Assembly: GCA_018268835.1 (NCBI GenBank)
Contig: JAFDVU010000024.1
Coordinates: 1-55,049 of the forward strand
Reading direction: 5' to 3'
Length of the DNA stretch: 55,049 nucleotides
Source of the DNA: Acidobacteriota bacterium
GTDB taxonomy: Bacteria > Acidobacteriota > Terriglobia > Bryobacterales > Bryobacteraceae
Shown here: positions 7,452 to 16,127 of the stretch, one piece after another
Numbering within the stretch: the stretch's first letter is position 1
Layout: the number at the start of each line of letters is the position of its first letter
Notes under the pieces: generated by a model
What the model was told of the DNA's origin: nothing
The model's input: the letters and a program-made list of their open reading frames with translations, nothing else
Database searches by the model: none
Made by a program: the position numbers and the translations under genes

Positions 7452-8339
7452 CTACAGCCGTTTCAGCACGAGCCGCGCGAGATCGATGGATTTCGCATCC
7501 GCGTCGGGCACGGGTCCGGCGATGATTCGGATCATGGTATCGCCTTGAAGAACGTTTAGCCCCAGTTTGGGAACACGGACCGCCTGATCCCCCAACCCCT
7601 GGATCTGCGCTCCAAATCGTGCTCCTTTGGCATCCGGTTCCGCCGCTTTGAATATTCCGCTGAACAAAGCATTCGTGGCGTTCTGGGCCGCCATTACTGA
7701 TCTTGCATTCTCGTCAGTCACCACGAGCATCAACAAAGGCATTTCCCCTCCGCTCCCGGTTTGCCCAGAGGCTGCGCCGGCGCTGTCAATCAATGCGCCC
7801 AACCCGTTGGCAACATCCATACCCCCGGCGTTGGCTCCTGGAGCCTCGGCGCGCTTGATCGCATCAGCGGCTTGCTTTTGCGCAAGCTTCGCATAAACCC
7901 CCGCCGGCCCATAGTAATTGCACGACTCCTCCTGATACTCGGTTCGTTCAATCGGCTCGCCCAGTACGCGCGCTGCTTCCTCTTTTGAAAGAAGGTCGCA
8001 TGGCTTGTGAGTCTTATGCCGATTGGCGGTGGCCGTGGAAGGCGGAACAATCGAGTGGAGATCCACACCGTTTTCTTTGGCCTTCTCGACAACCGCCTCT
8101 TTCACGTGGTGCGCCACGTACCACAAGCCGCCAATTGCCGCGGCCCCCGCAACGCCGAGAAAGACCAGAACCATCAGCAGGATCTTCAAACCGGAGCCCG
8201 CTGCCGGCACGCTTGATGCCTGCGCCGCGGGTTGAGCCGGAGCACCCGAACTGGCCGTCGCCTGTCGCGTCCCGCATTGGGGACAGAACGCACCGTTTTC
8301 GCCCAACGGAAATCCGCAATTCCCACAAAAACCGGCCAT
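7452..8339 (-). CDS. Zinc-ribbon membrane protein with extracytoplasmic domain
   Basis: 295 aa. The N-terminal zinc ribbon is CGNCGFPLGENGAFCPQCG (Cys x2x ... Cys x2x), followed by an Ala/Pro linker, one transmembrane helix at about 50-75 (ILLMVLVFLGVAGAAAIGGLWYV) and a C-terminal domain of about 190 aa containing CDLLSKEEAARVLG and ESCNYYG. The CDLLS...LG...C pattern resembles the DUF3558-like lipoprotein at 4288-4830, so the two may share a sensing fold. SD GGAGAGG precedes the ATG. The ribbon would be cytoplasmic and the large domain outside. Confidence 0.7.
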   Translation of the reverse strand: MAGFCGNCGFPLGENGAFCPQCGTRQATASSGAPAQPAAQASSVPAAGSGLKILLMVLVFLGVAGAAAIGGLWYVAHHVKEAVVEKAKENGVDLHSIVPPSTATANRHKTHKPCDLLSKEEAARVLGEPIERTEYQEESCNYYGPAGVYAKLAQKQAADAIKRAEAPGANAGGMDVANGLGALIDSAGAASGQTGSGGEMPLLMLVVTDENARSVMAAQNATNALFSGIFKAAEPDAKGARFGAQIQGLGDQAVRVPKLGLNVLQGDTMIRIIAGPVPDADAKSIDLARLVLKRL

Positions 8340-8446
8340 GATCGCCTCTCCTTACCGAGCGCAATTCGTACGCTGTGAGGTATTGCGGAACCTGATTGGA
8401 AAAGAGATCAAAAAGCTAATCGATCGATGCGGGGAATGGATGTTTT

Positions 8447-11152
8447 TTAACGATTGTCCCCGAGAAATGTTTTCAGACCGCGGTCCAGCTCGTCGTGCAG
8501 GCCGCCTTTGCTGCCGGGAGGCAGCAGACGCAGTGCCGCCTGTTCCGCCTGTACGGCTTTCGCTGCGTCTCCGGAGCGAAAATAGGCCCACGCCAGCGTA
8601 TCCAAAATGAATGGATTCCCGCGGCCAGTGGCGTCGGCAGCCTTTTGCGCCAGTGAGAGGGCCTTGGCCGGCTGCTGTAGATCGGGCCAATCGACTTTGA
8701 GAAGCGCGTCAGCATATTCATTCCACTCGATGGGACCGGCCGCGGGTTTTTCGGCGGTTTTTGCGAGGAGTTGCATGGCTTCGCGGGCGGCGTCATGTGC
8801 GCCCGCTTTGTCGTCGCCCGCCGCCATCTTGCGTGAAAAGTCGAGCAGCGTCACCGCCAACCGGAGAGGAGAGCCGAGGTCGGACGGGTCGATTTCGATC
8901 GCCACCTCCATGGAATCCACGGCGCGGCGGAAGGCCTTCGTGCTCCCCTCGGAATCTCCGACGGCGGCCAGGCTGGAGGCCAGGATGCTGTCCGCGGACG
9001 ACGCGAGCCGGCGGTACTCCGCGTTGTTGGGAGCCAATATTTCAAGGCGGTGCAAGGCTTCGAGAGCCTGTCTGGCCTCTACCGCTGCATCCTGCGGTTT
9101 TCCAGACAGGCGCAGCGCGTTGGCGTAGGAGCCCTCGTCGCTGGCCATGATTCGCTGCACCTCGACATCGTCCGGCATCTCCTTGGCCAATATCGACGAT
9201 GTGGCAACCGCATCGCGGCACGATTCTATCGCTCCGCCGCTGTTGCCGGAGGCCAGTACTCCAAAACAGCGGCGCTCGCCTACCTGCGCGACGGCGCGGC
9301 GCAGCGAGGGATTGCCGGGGTCGGCGCGCAATAGACTTTGCGCCAGTTCCCAAGCCTCCTGATAGGAGACGAGGGCTTGCTTCACATCCGCGGCGTAGTA
9401 CTGGCCGTCGCCGAGTTTCGCCATGCTGAGGGCCAGGTCACGGCGATCGGCGGGAACCGCTTCCACTCGGCGGGCGATTGCTTTGCGAAGTTCAATTGCG
9501 TGAGTGTATGCGTCGAGTGCCCCCGCCGCGTCCTTTTTGTTAGGCCGGTGCGGATCGACGCGCAATTCCCCCATTCGCTCGTAAGCGGCAGCCAGATCGC
9601 GTTGCACCCCGATGTCGTTTCCGGAGTCGGCGCTCAATAGCTCCAATTGCTGCTGTGCCTTGGCAACGATCAGCCGCCGCGCGGTCGTGGATCCGGCCAA
9701 GTCCCGGATGCCATCGTATAGGTCGAACAAGACGGAGGAAGTCAGAGAGCGAACCTCGCCATATCGCTTGCGTTCCCGCTGCCGCTCAATTTCGACTTCC
9801 TTCGTGCGCGTTTCGGCCAAGGACTGCTGTTCGGCGGCGATGCGTCCAGCCTGTTCCGCGGCGATTCTTTCCCGGTCAGCCGTGGCGCGTTCCTGTTCGG
9901 CCTGCGCCCGCAGATGTTCGGCGGCTTGGCGAGCGTCGTCGGCGATGCGCGCCTGGCGCTTGGTGGAGACGATGCCGGCAATCAGGAGAAATATCAGCAG
10001 GGTCGCGGCGGTCAACGGCAGCCACTGGCGGCGGGCAAATTTGCGCAATCGATAAGAGGCACTGTTGCCTTTTGCGAGCACCGGCCAGCCGCGCCGGTAT
10101 CGACCGACATCGTCGGCGAGTTGTTCGACCGACGGATAACGCCATGCCGCCTGCTTCCGTAGGGCGGTGAGAACAATCGCGTCCAATTCGCCCCGCAAAT
10201 GTTTCGAGTCGCGCGGCGCGACTGTGCTTGGGGCGGGGGGATCGTCTTCGCAAATCGCGCGCATCACTTCGTGGGGCAGAGTGTCTTTTCGGCGGAAGGG
10301 ATGCACGCCAGTCGTAATCTCATAAAGCAGAATCCCGAGTGCAAAGACATCGGCGGAGGTCGTGACCGGCTCCCTGCGAACCTGTTCGGGGCTCGTGTAT
10401 TGCGGGGTCAGAATCGCGGCGGTGAGAGCCGCCTCGTCCGGCAACGGGGATTCGGTGTCAATCAACTTGGCGATGCCGAAGTCGAGGAGCTTCACCGCAC
10501 CGGCTTCGGTCACCAGGATGTTTCCCGGCTTCAAATCGCGATGAATTGTGAGGCTGCGGTGAGCGTGCTGTACCGCGTCGCAAATCTGCAGGAACAGATC
10601 GAGTTTTCGGTCGACGCTCAAACCATGAGAATCGCAATACGCAGTGATGGGAACGCCGTCGACATATTCCATCACGAAATACGGCTCGTCCTCGGATGTG
10701 GCCCCGCCATCCAGAATGGCGGCGATGTGAGGATGGTTCAGTTGAGCCAGGATCTGGCGTTCCCGTTGAAAGCGATCCAAAAACACATCGCCGTTCCGGT
10801 CGCAGCGCAGAATCTTGATCGCGACGCGCCTCTGAAAGGTTCCATCGGCCCGGGTGGCTTGGTAGACCACCCCCATACCGCCCCGGCCCAATTCCTTTTC
10901 GAGTATGTAGGGGCCGACTCGCGATCCGGTGCGGGTTGCCGGCTGAGCGGGGGCCGCATGCACGGAATTCACAGCGGGCTGGTCCATCAGGCTATCGGGC
11001 TTCGAATGCGCTGCAAGCATGCGTTGCAGCTCGTCGGCGAATACGGGCTCGCTCCCGGACAGCTCGCGGAGGATGGCGGTACGCTCCTGTTGGGGTGCGG
11101 CCAGGAGTTGCTCGAAGGTCTTTCGAAGACGCTGTAACTCTTCGGAAGTCAT
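8447..11152 (-). CDS. Membrane Ser/Thr protein kinase with TPR repeats
   Basis: 901 aa from ATG 11152; the frame reaches 11233, but that would overlap the divergent sigma factor gene. Kinase domain about 80-350: glycine loop GRGGMGVVY, ATP lysine in VAIKIL, catalytic HRDLKPGNILV, DFGIAK, and SPEQVRREPVTTSADVFALG. One transmembrane helix follows at about 375-395, then a long Glu/Arg/Ala coiled coil (ARQAAEHLRAQAEQERATADRER...). The C-terminal half is built of TPR-like helices (LAQKAADATGRGNPFILDTLAWAYFRSGDAAKAV). This is the PknB-type architecture common in acidobacteria. It is divergent from an ECF sigma gene 53 bp away, a typical partnership. Confidence 0.93.
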   Translation of the reverse strand: MTSEELQRLRKTFEQLLAAPQQERTAILRELSGSEPVFADELQRMLAAHSKPDSLMDQPAVNSVHAAPAQPATRTGSRVGPYILEKELGRGGMGVVYQATRADGTFQRRVAIKILRCDRNGDVFLDRFQRERQILAQLNHPHIAAILDGGATSEDEPYFVMEYVDGVPITAYCDSHGLSVDRKLDLFLQICDAVQHAHRSLTIHRDLKPGNILVTEAGAVKLLDFGIAKLIDTESPLPDEAALTAAILTPQYTSPEQVRREPVTTSADVFALGILLYEITTGVHPFRRKDTLPHEVMRAICEDDPPAPSTVAPRDSKHLRGELDAIVLTALRKQAAWRYPSVEQLADDVGRYRRGWPVLAKGNSASYRLRKFARRQWLPLTAATLLIFLLIAGIVSTKRQARIADDARQAAEHLRAQAEQERATADRERIAAEQAGRIAAEQQSLAETRTKEVEIERQRERKRYGEVRSLTSSVLFDLYDGIRDLAGSTTARRLIVAKAQQQLELLSADSGNDIGVQRDLAAAYERMGELRVDPHRPNKKDAAGALDAYTHAIELRKAIARRVEAVPADRRDLALSMAKLGDGQYYAADVKQALVSYQEAWELAQSLLRADPGNPSLRRAVAQVGERRCFGVLASGNSGGAIESCRDAVATSSILAKEMPDDVEVQRIMASDEGSYANALRLSGKPQDAAVEARQALEALHRLEILAPNNAEYRRLASSADSILASSLAAVGDSEGSTKAFRRAVDSMEVAIEIDPSDLGSPLRLAVTLLDFSRKMAAGDDKAGAHDAAREAMQLLAKTAEKPAAGPIEWNEYADALLKVDWPDLQQPAKALSLAQKAADATGRGNPFILDTLAWAYFRSGDAAKAVQAEQAALRLLPPGSKGGLHDELDRGLKTFLGDNR

Positions 11153-11184
11153 GAGAAGAGGAACCCCTCGATTCGTGCTCGGAC

Positions 11185-11205
11185 TATCATAACAATGGAG
11201 GAGGG
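11185..11205. promoter_or_regulatory. Face-to-face -10 boxes between kinase and sigma genes; SD of the sigma gene
   Basis: TATCAT (11185-11190, plus) and TATGAT (11191-11186, minus) nearly coincide, so the kinase and sigma promoters would compete for the same DNA. GGAGG at 11197-11201 serves the sigma gene; its spacing suits GTG 11209 (second codon) as well as ATG 11206. No clear -35 boxes are seen. Confidence 0.4.
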
Positions 11206-11772
11206 ATGGTGGACCGCGATTCGAGCGATGCAACCGTACTACTCATCGACTGGCAAAACGGCAATGAAGAAGCCGGCCGTAAGCTGATCAGCACCGTCTA
11301 CCACCAGCTCCACGAGATCGCCGCCAAATGTGTTCGCAACGAAAGAGACGAGAGCAGCCTGCAACCCACCGCCCTGGTGAATGAGCTGTATCTCACACTT
11401 TTCTCCCGCGAGCCGCTGAGTTGTGAGAATCGCCTCCACTTTTTGCACATTGCCGCGCGCCAGATGCGGTACATCCTCATTGACGACGCTCGGCGGCGCA
11501 AGGATTTGAGGCACGGCCGTGCGATTCAAAAACTCGACCTCAATGATGCCCTGAATCACACGATTGTCGTCGATGCTCGTTTGGAGCATTTGAATGAGGC
11601 GTTAGAACGCCTGGAGAAACTGGACGAGCGGCCGGCCAAGGTTGTGGAGATGCGATTCTTCGGCGGAATGACCGAACAGGAAATCGCAGATTTTCTGGGA
11701 GTGTCCGTGCCGACAGTCAAGCGGGATTGGGAATTCGCCAGATCCTGGCTTCTGGCGCAAATCGAGCGGTGA
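11206..11772 (+). CDS. ECF-type RNA polymerase sigma factor (TIGR02999-like)
   Basis: 188 aa. Region 2: DWQNGNEEAGRKLISTVYHQLHEIA, PTALVNELYLTL, FLHIAARQMRYILIDDARRR. Region 4: LEKLDERPAKVVEMRFFGGMTEQEIADFLGVSVPTVKRDWEFARSWL, with an intact helix-turn-helix. This matches the acidobacterial/planctomycete ECF group (TIGR02999) that accompanies Ser/Thr kinases and usually lacks a classical anti-sigma factor. It is divergent from such a kinase here, so phosphorylation control is plausible. Confidence 0.9.
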   Translation: MVDRDSSDATVLLIDWQNGNEEAGRKLISTVYHQLHEIAAKCVRNERDESSLQPTALVNELYLTLFSREPLSCENRLHFLHIAARQMRYILIDDARRRKDLRHGRAIQKLDLNDALNHTIVVDARLEHLNEALERLEKLDERPAKVVEMRFFGGMTEQEIADFLGVSVPTVKRDWEFARSWLLAQIER

Positions 11773-12097
11773 GCGCTTCACGGGTCGACATGACCAGCCC
11801 TCACTCCGAACCTTATCCGCTTTTTGGATTCCTTCTTAGTCGCGAAGCATTCAGGAACGGTGCTTGGGGCGGTCGTACGCCACTTGGCTGTGAAACGATG
11901 AGAAGTGGCCCGCCGATGACAGACGGTCGCTGACGGCAAACTTACTCTGCAACTGGGCGGCCAGCCCGTTGGGCATCGTCCGGGCTGCTTGTGAAACTTC
12001 TGCATGGGCACGGCGGAGACGAGATGATGTTGCCTATGCGACGTAGCCACAAAGAATCTACCTGTGTTTTCAATGCGCGGCAAGTGTCCCATCAAAA
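11773..12097. other. Intergenic region between sigma factor and TonB receptor
   Basis: About 320 bp with only short, unsupported frames. I see no terminator with a T run and no clear promoter, although the receptor needs one here. No recognisable repeats. Confidence 0.3.
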
Positions 12098-12139
12098 ACG
12101 CGGAAATGGTTTTGTTTTGCGCTTCTCGCTTCCGCCACG

Positions 12140-15106
12140 ATGGGGGCCCAGGCCGGCGCCGGTTCCGGCGCGGTCAGTGGCACCGTTTGGGAGGCCGGCG
12201 GCGATACCCTTCCCGATGCATCGGTGGAGCTCTCCAATCCGGCCTTGGGGCTGCGCCGCGTCATGAACACCACCGACGACGGACTATTTACCGCGCCCGC
12301 GCTGAACCCCGCGCCCGGCTATCGCCTCAAGATCACGCGCAAGGGCTTCACCGCGTGGCAGAGCGCGGAGTTCGTAGTCTCCATCGGCCAGACCGTCAAT
12401 TTCCAGGTCAGCATGACGCATACCGAGGATTCCGGGCAGTCCACCGGCAACGCCCCCGTGACTCAGGTGCGCGAACTGAAGACCGGAGCCGGCACCCTCG
12501 TCACCCCTTCACAGGTCGGAAACCTGCCGTCGGCGCAGCGGCGCATCGATCCCTTGGTACAGACCGCGTCGCTGACCGGCACCGATAGCGCCGGCCGCAG
12601 CGTCATCGTCGGCCAGCCCTTCTCCAACGTGCTGTTGGTGGACGGCATCGCCGCCACGGGCACATACTACTACCAGCGCGGCGGCGGCATCGCCCGCCAG
12701 CTTCCGCTCGACGCTTTCCAGGAGGCGCAGGTGCTCACCGCGGATTACCCGGCCGAGTTCGGCGATGCCATGGGCGGCGTGGTCAACGCCGCCACGCGCA
12801 GCGGCAGCGGGAATTATCACGGCGCGCTGTATGACTACCTGCGCGAGGGCGGCATGAGCGCCTCAGGACGCTACGCGCTGGGCCAGCGCCTGCTGCGCCA
12901 TGAGAACCGCTTCGGCGTTTCCGCCGGCGGCCCGGTTCTCCCCGGCAAGGTCTTCTTCTTCGCCAACGCGGAGGTGTGGGACGGCCAGGGCAGCGGCCTG
13001 AACCGCATCACCAGCCCCGTGCTCACCGATACACTCGGCCTCACCATCCCCTCGGCCAACTGCAAGGCCACCGCGGCGCAGTGCGCGGCCGCCACCAGAT
13101 TCCTGCAATCGCAGATGAACGTGGCGGTGCCCCTCTCCGGCCGCTCCTTCACCGGCCTGCTCAAGCTCGACTACCGCCGCAGCGACCGCAACCAGTTCAG
13201 CCTCGAAGCCAACGGCATGAATCTGCGCTCACCCAATGGCGGCCCGGTGGATGTCGTGGCGAATAGCGGCGGCTTGCTCGGCCTCGTGAATTCCACCGAA
13301 CAGGTGCGCTACGGCAAGGCCGGATGGACCAGCGCGCCCACCGAATACTCGGTCAACGAACTGCGCTTCGGCCTCTTCCAGGACCGCTTCTCCGATCCGG
13401 CGGCGAGCGGCGGATTCCCCAACCGCAACGTCGCGCTGATCGTCGGCGGAGCGACCGCCAGCAATCCTCACCCCAATGCCGATTCGCTCAGTGAGCACCG
13501 CACGCAGCTCATCGATAACCTCACCATCACGTCCAACACCCACACCGTGAGGATCGGGGGCGACGTCTCGAAGGACCGCTACACCGTGGATGCCATGAAC
13601 TCCGCCGGCACCTACGTCTACAACTCGCTCACCAACTTCGCGCTGGATTTCGCCGGCGGCGGCCGCAACTACAATTACTTCCTGCAGCAGTTCGGCAATC
13701 CCTCGCGCGCGCTGCCCACCCGGCTCTACAACCTGTACGCCATGGATACGTGGCGGCCCCTGCGCCGGGTCAGCATCCTGGCCGGCCTCCGCTGGGAACG
13801 CCCGCGTCGTCCGCAGCCGGCGTACCTTAATACCAGCTATTACCAGACCGACAGCATCGCCGCGCCGGTGGTCGATTTCGCTCCGCGCGTCGCCATCGCG
13901 CTCCAGGCGGACGATCGCACGGTGGTACGCGCCGGGTATTCCTGGTTCTACGCGCCGATGCCCGGGCAGTTGCTCGATTCACTCTTCCTCGGCAACGCCA
14001 TCGGCCAGACCTCCATCACGGTGAACCCCAACCAGACCGGTGCTCCGCTGTTCCCCAACGTGCTGGCTTCGGCGGGCGCGATCCCCAGCGGCACCACCAA
14101 CGTGATGTACGCCGCCTCCAAGCTGCGCGACCCGCATACCCAGCAGTATCACTTCGCGGTGGAGCGTTCGCTCGGCAGCGGCACCACCGTGAGCGTCAAC
14201 GCTATCCGCCAGCATGGCTTCAAGCTGTGGACGTTGAGCGACGTCAACCTGCAGGATCCCACGGTGACCAAGACGTACTCGATCGTCGACAGCGTCACCG
14301 GCGCGCAGAGCGGCACGTACTCTACGCTGCTCTATACCGCGAAGAACGATCCGAAAAGTGCCCACGTTTACAACGTTCTCAACGAAGGCTCTTCCTGGTA
14401 CGACGCGGTATCAGTCGAACTGCGCCAGCGCTTCTTCCACGGCCTCAGCCTGCAGGCGTCGTACACGTGGTCGCACGCCATCGACAATGTCGGTGGCGCC
14501 ACCGTCTCCGGATTCCTGCCGCTCAACACCGTCAACAACGATGTCGTCGACGACAAGGCCGATTCCGCTTTCGATCAGCGCCACCGCGCCGTGATCGACT
14601 GGTCGTGGCAACCGGAGGTGGCCCACGCCGTGCCCGGCACGCTGCGGAGGCTGCTCGACGGGTGGACGCTTTCGAGCATAACGACGATGGCCTCGGGCCA
14701 TCCGGTGACTCCGCTGGTGATGGTCAGCGGGCAGCAGTTCTCTTCCGCGTCGACGCTTTACACAACCACGTTGAACGGAGGCGGCGGCTGGGCGCGCGTG
14801 CCTTTCCTGCCGCTCGACAGCCTGTTCACCGGGCCGCAGTACAACGTGGATGCCCGCCTCGGACGCACGATCCGGATCCGCGAGCGGCTCCAGGCCGTGC
14901 TGCAATTCGAGGCCTTCAATGCGCTCAACACGCAGTTCAATACCACCGTGAACGCCATTGCATACACCGCGACGCCGACGCCGCCTCCGCCGGGCGCGGT
15001 CGCTGGACCGGCCACCGGCGTGTTGCGCGCCGTGAGCGGAGTTGGCAACGGTAATGCCGCCGGACCCGCGCGCCAGGCTCAGTTCAACTTCCGCCTGGTG
15101 TTTTAG
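12140..15106 (+). CDS. Oar-like TonB-dependent receptor 1 (start codon problem)
   Basis: 988 aa from the first ATG (12140). It has an N-terminal carboxypeptidase-regulatory-like beta domain (GTVWEAGGDTLPDASVELSN... about 10-95), a plug (LLVDGIAATGTYYYQRGG, QVLTADYPAEFGDAMGGVVNAATRSGSGNYHG) and a large beta barrel with repeated Y/W-rich strands ending QAQFNFRLVF, a classic outer-membrane C-terminus. The frame upstream of 12140 continues without stop and encodes RKWFCFALLASATMGAQA, a signal peptide, yet contains no ATG, GTG or TTG. ACG at 12098 would be the natural start, one transition away from ATG. It probably takes up an oligomeric ligand across the outer membrane. Confidence 0.88.
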   Translation: MGAQAGAGSGAVSGTVWEAGGDTLPDASVELSNPALGLRRVMNTTDDGLFTAPALNPAPGYRLKITRKGFTAWQSAEFVVSIGQTVNFQVSMTHTEDSGQSTGNAPVTQVRELKTGAGTLVTPSQVGNLPSAQRRIDPLVQTASLTGTDSAGRSVIVGQPFSNVLLVDGIAATGTYYYQRGGGIARQLPLDAFQEAQVLTADYPAEFGDAMGGVVNAATRSGSGNYHGALYDYLREGGMSASGRYALGQRLLRHENRFGVSAGGPVLPGKVFFFANAEVWDGQGSGLNRITSPVLTDTLGLTIPSANCKATAAQCAAATRFLQSQMNVAVPLSGRSFTGLLKLDYRRSDRNQFSLEANGMNLRSPNGGPVDVVANSGGLLGLVNSTEQVRYGKAGWTSAPTEYSVNELRFGLFQDRFSDPAASGGFPNRNVALIVGGATASNPHPNADSLSEHRTQLIDNLTITSNTHTVRIGGDVSKDRYTVDAMNSAGTYVYNSLTNFALDFAGGGRNYNYFLQQFGNPSRALPTRLYNLYAMDTWRPLRRVSILAGLRWERPRRPQPAYLNTSYYQTDSIAAPVVDFAPRVAIALQADDRTVVRAGYSWFYAPMPGQLLDSLFLGNAIGQTSITVNPNQTGAPLFPNVLASAGAIPSGTTNVMYAASKLRDPHTQQYHFAVERSLGSGTTVSVNAIRQHGFKLWTLSDVNLQDPTVTKTYSIVDSVTGAQSGTYSTLLYTAKNDPKSAHVYNVLNEGSSWYDAVSVELRQRFFHGLSLQASYTWSHAIDNVGGATVSGFLPLNTVNNDVVDDKADSAFDQRHRAVIDWSWQPEVAHAVPGTLRRLLDGWTLSSITTMASGHPVTPLVMVSGQQFSSASTLYTTTLNGGGGWARVPFLPLDSLFTGPQYNVDARLGRTIRIRERLQAVLQFEAFNALNTQFNTTVNAIAYTATPTPPPPGAVAGPATGVLRAVSGVGNGNAAGPARQAQFNFRLVF

Positions 15107-15145
15107 ATCGCCTTGCCCGGCCGGACGGGCTTCGGAAACAGCCAA

Positions 15146-15181
15146 ACGAAAAGGATAGGCCTCGCGGCCTACCCTCTCGTT
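15146..15181. terminator. Bidirectional terminator hairpin
   Basis: Long stem between convergent genes: core TAGGCC-TCGC-GGCCTA, extended outward through GGATAGGCC/GGCCTACCC to AACGA/TCGTT with one mismatch and one bulge. There is A-rich sequence on the left and a pyrimidine run on the right. It lies between the receptor stop (15106) and the end of the small minus-strand gene (15189), so it can serve both. Confidence 0.65.
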
Positions 15182-15188
15182 CAGTCAC

Positions 15189-15506
15189 TTACCGCTGGAA
15201 TACCAGCTTGTCCTTCGTGCCGCCGAGTTCGATGTACTGGATCTCGTTCCCGTCGCTCGCCTTCTTCATAGCGACCGCGGTCTGATCGTACTTCTTCTCC
15301 ACCGGCTGCAGGGTGGCCTTGGCGTCGATGCGATTGCCGTCGCTATCCATCACCGTGATCTTGCTGCCGTCCACCTTCACCTTGTAGTCGCCGGGCTTCA
15401 GTTGAACACTGCCCGCCTTCGCGGTGTCGTACATGGAAAAGTTGTAGTTCTTGGCCGCGGCAAGCCCGACCGTCAACAGGGCGATCATTGTTAAGCGTTG
15501 GAGCAT
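15189..15506 (-). CDS. Small secreted beta-rich protein
   Basis: 105 aa. Signal peptide MLQRLTMIALLTVGLAAA, then short alternating strands (VQLKPGDYKVKVDGSKITVMDSDGNRIDAKATLQ, EIQYIELGGTKDKLVF). GGAGG lies before the ATG. Similar 100-130 aa exported proteins are frequent in Solibacter-type genomes. Function unknown; likely a small periplasmic or surface beta sandwich. Confidence 0.65.
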   Translation of the reverse strand: MLQRLTMIALLTVGLAAAKNYNFSMYDTAKAGSVQLKPGDYKVKVDGSKITVMDSDGNRIDAKATLQPVEKKYDQTAVAMKKASDGNEIQYIELGGTKDKLVFQR

Positions 15507-15616
15507 TTCTTTATCCTCCTCGGATGTCCTCTACTCTTTTCGACGCACCACTCTTCGGCGTTGTTACGCCGTGGCGTGTAAAGGAACGTTGTGAATGAAA
15601 GAAGGAGAACAACGGC

Positions 15617-15654
15617 GCCGCGCCGCCTGACTCGGATGGGCCAGGCGGCGCGGC
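15617..15654. terminator. Perfect 13-bp hairpin, probable terminator
   Basis: GCCGCGCCGCCTG (15617-15629) and CAGGCGGCGCGGC (15642-15654) are perfect inverted copies with a 12-nt loop. On the minus strand the hairpin follows the receptor remnant and is followed by a pyrimidine-rich stretch. It has no strong T run, so termination strength is uncertain. Confidence 0.5.
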
Positions 15655-15674
15655 AAATGCCCCGGTGAGAGAAG

Positions 15675-16104
15675 CTACCAGTACAACTTAGCGCCGAGGA
15701 ATACGGTGCGCGATACCAGCGCCGAGTTCGGCTGCCATAACTGACCGAAGCTCGATTGCCTGGTGAACGGCGGCACCGCGTGGTTCGTGATCGAAGCAGT
15801 GCTGAAGTTATTGAACGCCCTCATCCCGCTGTTCGGGTTGAAGTAGTATTGCGTATTATTCATCGAGTTCAGCGCGTCCAACTGACGTTGCAGGTAGCGC
15901 TCTTCGCTGGCGCCGAGACGAAAGCGCTTCTGCAGGCTTGCGTTCAGCGTGAGCAGTTGCGGCGACCGGCACCAGGTCGGGACGCAGCGGGATGCCGGTT
16001 GGCAGGACCGCAGTGCCCGTACTCGACACCCAGTATCCGTTGGTTCCCGCCTGCACCAGGAACGGCATGCCGGACTGCGTGTTGAGATGCCCGAAGTCAC
16101 CCAC
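15675..16104 (-). pseudogene. C-terminal relic of a TonB-dependent receptor
   Basis: Two minus-strand frames together spell the end of an Oar-like barrel: GDFGHLNTQSGMPF...YWVSSTGTAVLPTGIPLRPDLVP in the first, then from about 15960 LLTLNASLQKRF...YYFNPNSGMRAFNNF...NHAVPPFTRQSSFGQLW and a terminal FLGAKLYW in the second. The frame change fits one extra base or two lost. Only about 140 residues remain, with no plug, signal peptide or start. It begins 23 bases after the stop of the intact receptor at 16128, so it is probably what remains of a tandem paralogue after deletion. Confidence 0.75.
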
Positions 16105-16127
16105 CCGCCGGAAAAAATGTGCCCGCG

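Noticed and set aside
8447..11233. Longer kinase start at 11233
   Set aside because: It would add a Pro/Ser-rich leader with no domain and overlap the divergent sigma gene by 28 bases.
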